From a virus: DNA of 41,524 nucleotides. The stretch spans positions 1 to 41,524 of IMG/VR virus record IMGVR_UViG_3300021138_000061; one strand, given 5' to 3'. The translations under genes and the position numbers were made by a program. The notes under the pieces are model-generated. The model did not search any database and had not been told where the DNA came from. It saw nothing but the letters and a program-made list of their open reading frames with translations. Position 1 is the stretch's first letter, and each line of letters begins with the position of its first letter. Of this stretch, positions 37,859 to 41,524 are shown one piece after another.

Positions 37859-37939
37859 TGGTACCTCGAGTGAGATTCGAACTCACATTTAAATTTCTCC
37901 TTTTGAGAGAGACGACTTTACCAATTTGTCTACCGAGGT
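37859..37939 (-). tRNA. tRNA-Leu (CAA)
   Basis: Anticodon loop CTCAAAA, variable arm of about nine nt, shorter than usual for Leu; CCA encoded. Confidence 0.85.
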
Positions 37940-37940
37940 A

Positions 37941-38015
37941 TGGTGGGCTGGGTGAGAATTGAACTCACACTCAATCGATTATGAGTCGACTGCTTTACCA
38001 TTAAGCTACCAGCCC
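37941..38015 (-). tRNA. tRNA-Ile2 (CAT)
   Basis: Anticodon loop CTCATAA in a GACTCATAATCG context like E. coli Ile2, whose C34 becomes lysidine. T-loop TTCAATT, CCA encoded. It could alternatively be a Met tRNA. Confidence 0.75.
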
Positions 38016-38020
38016 ATTAC

Positions 38021-38095
38021 TGGCACGGCATGCAGGAATCGAACCCACATTCGTAGGGTAGAAGCCTACTGTATTCTCCATTATACTAATGCCGT
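38021..38095 (-). tRNA. tRNA-Arg (TCT)
   Basis: Anticodon loop CTTCTAC, acceptor ACGGCAT with ATGCCGT, G73, CCA encoded. Reads AGA. Confidence 0.93.
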
Positions 38096-38102
38096 AAAAA
38101 CT

Positions 38103-38185
38103 TGGTGCGAGTACCCAGACTCGAACTGGGAAGCCGAAGCGGAAGATTTTAAGTCTTCTATGTTTACCAATTTCATCATACTCGC
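38103..38185 (-). tRNA. tRNA-Leu (TAA)
   Basis: Class II, anticodon loop CTTAAAA, T-loop TTCGAGT, CCA encoded. Confidence 0.94.
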
Positions 38186-38188
38186 ATT

Positions 38189-38275
38189 TGGCGGAAGATA
38201 TAGGAATCGAACCTATCAGCCCATTTCTGAACGAGGGTTTAGCAAACCCCTGTCGCACCTTGCAACACATCTTCC
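38189..38275 (-). tRNA. tRNA-Ser (GCT)
   Basis: Class II with long variable arm, anticodon loop TTGCTAA, G73, CCA encoded. Confidence 0.93.
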
Positions 38276-38278
38276 AAG

Positions 38279-38860
38279 TTACATCGTTGGTCCGTTACCG
38301 TTTTTGAATCCTACGGTACCACCCTCGTCTTTGATTCTTTTAATCACGTCTTCAAACAAGATGGGTCTGAAGTCTGTTTGTTCGACGCAGACGCAGTGGT
38401 AACGAGTATCAATCTCAGTTGGCTTGTTGTTAAATCCACGAAGCATTACACGATTTGTGTGTAAGTGACCATGAATGTTAACACCGAACCTACCCAACGA
38501 TTCCTCATGAATAGGTATATGGCTTAAGATCATTCCATTCATTACGTGATATGCACGCAACTCACGAAAGTGTTCACGGTACTCATCATCTCGAAAGATG
38601 TCATGGTTACCACGAATCAAAACTTTATCACCATTCAATCTACGCATAATTCCCAATGCTTTACGATTGATAACTACGTCACCAAGATGATAAACTTTAT
38701 CGGTTGGCTTTACAGTTTCGTTCCACATCTTTACCATTGCCTCATCCATTTCATCTGGATCAGTCCATGGGCGAATCTTTGTGACTCCGTCAACTTCAGT
38801 GAATCGGCATACACCAGCGTGACCGAAGTGCGTATCGCTTACTAAGAATACACTTGGCAT
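38279..38860 (-). CDS. Calcineurin-like metallophosphoesterase (small phage type)
   Basis: A 193-aa protein. LVSDTHFGHAGVC (DxH), YHLGDVVINR (GD), VLIRGNHDIF (GNHD), GMILSHIPIH (H) and NIHGHLHTNR (GHxH) are in family order. This short type is common in phages. GAAAGGAAG precedes ATG 38860 with an 18-nt leader after the promoter at 38886. It separates two tRNA blocks. Substrate unknown; a 2',3'-cyclic or RNA end activity would suit its tRNA setting, but that is a guess. Confidence 0.86.
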   Translation of the reverse strand: MPSVFLVSDTHFGHAGVCRFTEVDGVTKIRPWTDPDEMDEAMVKMWNETVKPTDKVYHLGDVVINRKALGIMRRLNGDKVLIRGNHDIFRDDEYREHFRELRAYHVMNGMILSHIPIHEESLGRFGVNIHGHLHTNRVMLRGFNNKPTEIDTRYHCVCVEQTDFRPILFEDVIKRIKDEGGTVGFKNGNGPTM

Positions 38861-38885
38861 ATACTTCCTTTCTTATCAAGACACT

Positions 38886-38914
38886 ATTATACATCATTTA
38901 ACTATAAAAGTAAA
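38886..38914 (-). promoter_or_regulatory. sigma70-type promoter TTTACT-N17-TATAAT
   Basis: -35 TTTACT (38909-38914), 17-nt spacer, -10 TATAAT (38886-38891). A CCCT/AGGG hairpin lies just upstream. Confidence 0.86.
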
Positions 38915-38950
38915 GCGATATTTTTAATCCCTTTTACTTTATAGGGTTAT

Positions 38951-39045
38951 TGGCGGAGAGCAGAGGAGTCGAACCCCATCCACTTCGTCAGCAGAACCCA
39001 GTTTTCAAGGCTGGTCGGGGAACCAACTCCCCTGCATTACTCTCC
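38951..39045 (-). tRNA. tRNA-Ser (TGA)
   Basis: Class II, anticodon loop CTTGAAA, T-loop TTCGACT, G73, CCA encoded. One stem mismatch in the anticodon arm. Confidence 0.9.
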
Positions 39046-39053
39046 ATAAACTT

Positions 39054-39128
39054 TGGTACCCCATGATGGAATCAAACCACCTTCTCAGCGTTCGTAGCAC
39101 CGTATACTATTCATTGTACTAATGGGGC
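39054..39128 (-). tRNA. tRNA-Arg (ACG)
   Basis: Anticodon loop CTACGAA, the standard A34 arginine tRNA of bacteria. G1-U72 acceptor pair; T-loop TTTGATT with C56 changed to T. CCA encoded. Confidence 0.88.
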
Positions 39129-39130
39129 AT

Positions 39131-39204
39131 TGGTACCTCGTGACAGAATCGAACTGCCGTGACTGCTGTGTAAAAGCAGAGTTCTACCATTAAACTAACG
39201 AGGC
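39131..39204 (-). tRNA. tRNA-Val (TAC)
   Basis: Anticodon loop TTTACAC, A73, G1-U72 pair, CCA encoded. Confidence 0.92.
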
Positions 39205-39210
39205 ATATAT

Positions 39211-39287
<77 letters not shown>

Positions 39288-39296
39288 ATAAAAACT

Positions 39297-39370
39297 TGGT
39301 GCCCCATGACAGAATCGAACTGCCGTAACCTGATTACAAAACAGGTGTAATACCATTATACTAATAGGGC
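39297..39370 (-). tRNA. tRNA-Thr (TGT)
   Basis: Anticodon loop TTTGTAA, A73, CCA encoded. Confidence 0.92.
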
Positions 39371-39371
39371 A

Positions 39372-39445
39372 TGGTCCTCAGAACAAGAATCGAACTTGTA
39401 ATAAACGCTTATCAAGCATACGTTATACCATTTAACTATCCGAGG
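39372..39445 (-). tRNA. tRNA-Ile (GAT)
   Basis: Anticodon loop TTGATAA, acceptor CCTCGGA with TCTGAGG, A73, CCA encoded. Confidence 0.91.
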
Positions 39446-39449
39446 AATT

Positions 39450-39525
39450 TGGTGCTGGCTAGTAGAATCGAACTACTTTCAATGGCTCTTCAGACCACCG
39501 CTATGACCACATCAGCTAAACCAGC
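39450..39525 (-). tRNA. tRNA-Phe (GAA)
   Basis: Anticodon loop CTGAAGA, acceptor GCTGGTT with AGCCAGC, CCA encoded. Confidence 0.93.
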
Positions 39526-39532
39526 AAATTCT

Positions 39533-39607
39533 TGGGGTGTCTAACGAGTATCGATCTCGTACTACAACTTTCACAGAGTTGGGTGCTACCACTACACCAT
39601 AGACACC
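39533..39607 (-). tRNA. tRNA-His (GTG)
   Basis: Anticodon loop CTGTGAA. Extra 5' G pairs with C73, the His identity feature. T-loop begins ATCGATA instead of TTCG. CCA encoded. Confidence 0.92.
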
Positions 39608-39612
39608 ATAAT

Positions 39613-39686
39613 TGGTAGGAGTACAGAGAATTGAACTCTGATTTGCTGGTTAAAAGCCAGCTACTTTACCATTAAGTTATACTCCC
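39613..39686 (-). tRNA. tRNA-Lys (TTT)
   Basis: Anticodon loop CTTTTAA, T-loop TTCAATT, G1-U72 acceptor pair, CCA encoded. Confidence 0.92.
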
Positions 39687-39763
39687 ATAAGAGAACACAC
39701 TAACCCACAATCATGGCAGATCATTACCAGCGGATTGCGATTTACTTAATGTGTTCACTTATG
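39686..39763 (-). repeat. Inverted-repeat unit 4
   Basis: Arms at 39686-39703 and 39746-39763 pair at 16 of 18 positions and enclose about 42 nt. The left arm touches the first base of tRNA-Lys, and the right arm overlaps the CCA of tRNA-Gln. Same layout as units 1-3 but shorter. Confidence 0.6.
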
Positions 39764-39835
39764 GCACCCGAAATAAGAATCGAACTTATACTAACAGAGT
39801 CAAAGTCTGTTGTGCTACCACTACACCACTCGGGA
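39762..39835 (-). tRNA. tRNA-Gln (TTG)
   Basis: Anticodon loop CTTTGAC, G73, open U1-U72 pair, T-loop TTCGATT, CCA encoded. Confidence 0.9.
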
Positions 39836-39881
39836 ACATTTGGTACGCAAATTTTTAAAGAACAATGGGCACGATGGCCAA

Positions 39882-39918
39882 AACAAAAAACCCTCTAACT
39901 TTTCAGGTAGAGGGTTTT
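39882..39918 (-). terminator. Rho-independent terminator
   Basis: AACCCTCTA and TAGAGGGTT (39889-39897, 39908-39916) form a nine-pair stem followed on the minus strand by TTTTTTG. It closes the 40-aa gene's unit. Confidence 0.9.
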
Positions 39919-39943
39919 GGGAAATAAACTTTTAGTTTACACT

Positions 39944-40066
39944 TTACTTTCCAAAACCCCCTCGATCAAACGCATATGATACATTAATCTCTGGGCGTGT
40001 GCATGTCCAGCCACTTAAGAGTGGTAGATGCTTATTAAGCTGTCTGGATATGTTTAACGATTTCAT
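39944..40066 (-). CDS. 40-aa protein in its own transcription unit, probably leaderless
   Basis: MKSLNISRQLNKHLPLLSGW start, then a CxC pair and INVSYAFDRGGFGK at the end. ATG 40066 is 6 nt after a perfect -10 box, and there is no Shine-Dalgarno. The unit ends at a strong terminator, so it forms a complete promoter-gene-terminator unit. No family is recognised. Confidence 0.55.
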   Translation of the reverse strand: MKSLNISRQLNKHLPLLSGWTCTRPEINVSYAFDRGGFGK

Positions 40067-40072
40067 AGATTG

Positions 40073-40101
40073 ATTATACTACAGTTTTTGATTAAAGTAA
40101 A
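40073..40101 (-). promoter_or_regulatory. sigma70-type promoter TTTACT-N17-TATAAT
   Basis: -35 TTTACT (40096-40101), 17-nt spacer, -10 TATAAT (40073-40078). Predicted start is the A of ATG 40066. Confidence 0.86.
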
Positions 40102-40135
40102 GCGAAATTTTAATAACCTTACATTTCGTAGGGTT
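40102..40135 (-). terminator. Rho-independent terminator
   Basis: AACCTTAC (40115-40122) pairs with GTAGGGTT (40128-40135), with one G-U, then TTATTAAAATTT on the minus strand. It ends the 99-aa secreted-protein gene and adjoins the next promoter. Confidence 0.7.
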
Positions 40136-40153
40136 ATATAATATATAGGAAAA

Positions 40154-40453
40154 TTATTTCAGATAACAGAAGTTACCAGAAACTATTTGACCATTTTGTT
40201 GTTGAAATGTTTTTTGTTCACAAACTTGCACTGGTTGTTGTTGATAAATCACTTGTGGTTGTTGAACAATAACTGGTTGTTGAATTACTACTGGTGGTGC
40301 TTCATACACGTAACGTGGGCGACCAAGTTCATAACCTACGATCCCACCAACTATTGCTGGAGCAACCCAATATCCACCACCTCGATAGTAGCCATGTGCA
40401 GTTGCACTTCCTGCAACTGCAAGAAACATTAAACTTAGAGCGATCTTTTTCAT
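40154..40453 (-). CDS. Exported Gln/Pro/Val-rich protein with glycine-zipper start
   Basis: A 99-aa protein. MKKIALSLMFLAVAGSATA is a signal peptide. The mature part has a short Gly-rich hydrophobic segment (APAIVGGIVGYELGRP), then a Gln/Pro/Val low-complexity stretch (VVIQQPVIVQQPQVIYQQQP) and two cysteines in the tail (VCEQKTF, NFCYLK). Similar bacterial and phage exported proteins exist, often membrane-associated; the role is unknown. It has its own promoter (40479-40507), an AGGAA site and a terminator. Confidence 0.72.
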   Translation of the reverse strand: MKKIALSLMFLAVAGSATAHGYYRGGGYWVAPAIVGGIVGYELGRPRYVYEAPPVVIQQPVIVQQPQVIYQQQPVQVCEQKTFQQQNGQIVSGNFCYLK

Positions 40454-40478
40454 AGCATTAATTCCTATTGTTAGACCT

Positions 40479-40507
40479 ATTATACTCTATTTATTAATTA
40501 AAGTCAA
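40479..40507 (-). promoter_or_regulatory. sigma70-type promoter TTGACT-N17-TATAAT
   Basis: -35 TTGACT (40502-40507), 17-nt spacer, -10 TATAAT (40479-40484). The predicted leader is 19 nt and includes the Shine-Dalgarno. Confidence 0.88.
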
Positions 40508-40974
40508 GTCTTTTTGACTTCAATATTGCATTTCTGTAAGAAATCCAAACCGAGAGTATCTCGGTATGATTCTCGATAGTAAACTTTAGTTATACCTGCT
40601 CCATGAATTAATTTAGCGCAGTGTATACAAGGAGCATGAGTGCAAAATAGACTACTGCCATTTCCGCTCTCCCCATCACGAGCCAACTTGAGTATAGCAT
40701 TTGCTTCAGCATGAATAACCTCATCTTTCGTTACCAATTTATATGTTATCCACTCATCATGGAGTTTGTCGGTTTGTTCTCTCCAATCTCCATCATCACA
40801 ATAGATCTTAGTTTCACATTCATTAGTCCAACCAGATGGCATTCCATTATAACCAATAGAGATAATACGATTATCTTTAACCACAACTGCACCAACATGC
40901 AATCGCTGTGCACTAGAAAGCTGAGCAAATCGTTCAGCTGTGTCCATAAATGCATCAATCCATTTTTGTTTCAT
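40504..40974 (-). CDS. cd: dCMP deaminase
   Basis: A 156-aa protein started at ATG 40974, which overlaps the previous stop (ATGA). The catalytic VIHAEANAI (His and Glu) and the zinc site CTHAPCIHCAKLI (PCxxC) define the cytidine/deoxycytidylate deaminase fold, and its length fits dCMP deaminase. It makes dUMP for thymidylate synthesis in T4-like phages. The N-terminal helix KQKWIDAFMDTAERFAQLS is typical. It would supply dTTP during replication. Confidence 0.88.
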   Translation of the reverse strand: MKQKWIDAFMDTAERFAQLSSAQRLHVGAVVVKDNRIISIGYNGMPSGWTNECETKIYCDDGDWREQTDKLHDEWITYKLVTKDEVIHAEANAILKLARDGESGNGSSLFCTHAPCIHCAKLIHGAGITKVYYRESYRDTLGLDFLQKCNIEVKKT

Positions 40975-41524
40975 CGGCCAAACCCAAAAGGACATTTCTT
41001 TTCAACTGGTGCTTTCACTTTTTTAACATTCCTGTAATTTCCTGCATTCATCTCAACACTGTATCTTTTAACGAAGTCTTCTCTACTTAAAAGATGATTT
41101 GTAATTTTTACTTTTTTGTCAGATAGTGGTATGATGTGGATTAATGGATCTCCCGCATTTAATTTAACGATACATTTCTTTTTAATAAAGACGCTTATGT
41201 TAGTTGTTTTTTGAGTTTTATAATCTATAACTGCTGGAAGTATATGCATATCATTAAGGTATGATGTGTTATTCCACATGCATTGATTCCAACTAAATTT
41301 TACTCCACTCTTTTCTTCAAAGAACCATGGAGAAATTAATTTTAATTGAGCACAATCAGGATATATTTCATAACCAGTTTGATCTCTACCATGGTATCCA
41401 ACTTCAACATTAACTGTTGGTACAACATGTCCTGAGATATAAAATTTATTGTCATCAAGCATTTCTATCTGACAATCAAGCCATGAAGGAAATATAAAAC
41501 CTTCTGCAAATAAATCTCTAAAAC
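40971..41524 (-). CDS. Conserved phage protein, 5' end outside the window
   Basis: The frame stays open to the right edge, so the start is not in the window. At least 184 residues are present. It is rich in beta strands (FYISGHVVPTVNVEVGYHGR, IYPDCAQLKLISPWFFEEKS, YLNDMHILPAVIDY) and ends with CPFGFGR. A segment GFIFPSWLDCQIEM lies before the first internal ATG (41462). It precedes dCMP deaminase with ATGA overlap. No family name is known to me. Confidence 0.7.
   Translation of the reverse strand, partial: FRDLFAEGFIFPSWLDCQIEMLDDNKFYISGHVVPTVNVEVGYHGRDQTGYEIYPDCAQLKLISPWFFEEKSGVKFSWNQCMWNNTSYLNDMHILPAVIDYKTQKTTNISVFIKKKCIVKLNAGDPLIHIIPLSDKKVKITNHLLSREDFVKRYSVEMNAGNYRNVKKVKAPVEKKCPFGFGR

Noticed and set aside
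39840-39881. Possible further tRNA after tRNA-Gln
   Set aside because: No T-loop or acceptor pairing could be found in this 40-nt stretch.

Overview
The window looks like a segment of a large, AT-rich, T4-like myovirus (Caudoviricetes) of a Gram-negative bacterium. The evidence is a set of T4 core genes: head completion gp4, small terminase gp16, baseplate gp26/gp51, a tape-measure-like protein, gp32, gp59 and gp33. PhoH, a phage ClpP and dCMP deaminase fit the same picture. A phage tmRNA with tag ANDELFALAA resembles beta/gammaproteobacterial tags. An outer-membrane barrel and a lipoprotein also imply a diderm host. The exact host is not resolved here.

Layout. (1) 1-5451, plus strand: late virion and lysis genes (gp4, an unassigned conserved protein, a tail-tube-like protein, a putative holin with a Gly-rich tail, gp16, gp26 with a probable -1 frameshift into gp51, and a tape measure). 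They end at a bidirectional terminator shared with the convergent minus strand. (2) 5490-19970, minus strand: replication and late-transcription genes (gp32-59-33), ClpP-like protease, two cell-wall hydrolases, GroES-like protein, outer-membrane barrel, a circularly permuted tmRNA, RecB-like nuclease, PhoH, two 2OG-Fe(II) oxygenases, HAD nucleotidase, MazG-like enzyme and phosphoesterase. (3) 19990-26650: a dense run of very small, mostly unrecognised early-type genes, an AAA+ ATPase and an SGNH hydrolase. (4) 26768-33897: a ten-gene operon of eight diverse 2OG-Fe(II) oxygenases, one carbamoyltransferase and one small basic protein, behind its own sigma70-type promoter. (5) 34032-39835: YkuK-like protein, glycosyltransferase, phosphoesterase and 28 tRNA genes covering all 20 amino acids, interrupted by inverted-repeat-bounded non-tRNA units. 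(6) 39840-41524: a 40-aa gene, a secreted protein, dCMP deaminase and a gene cut by the window edge.

Regulation. At least thirteen minus-strand sites match the host sigma70 form TTKACW-N17-TATAAT almost exactly, many next to a CCCTA/TAGGG hairpin. At several of them the start codon lies 6-7 nt after the -10 box, so the mRNA should begin at the start codon (leaderless). Others have an ordinary short leader with a Shine-Dalgarno site.

How the genes may work together: the phage carries much of its own translation and protein-quality set (all-amino-acid tRNAs, tmRNA, ClpP-like protease, GroES-like cochaperonin) plus a large oxygenase/carbamoyltransferase module whose substrate (DNA base, virion protein or glycan) cannot be told from sequence. 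The strongest leads are the permuted phage tmRNA, the gp26/gp51 frameshift cassette, the oxygenase-carbamoyltransferase operon, the leaderless promoters and the inverted-repeat units in the tRNA array.
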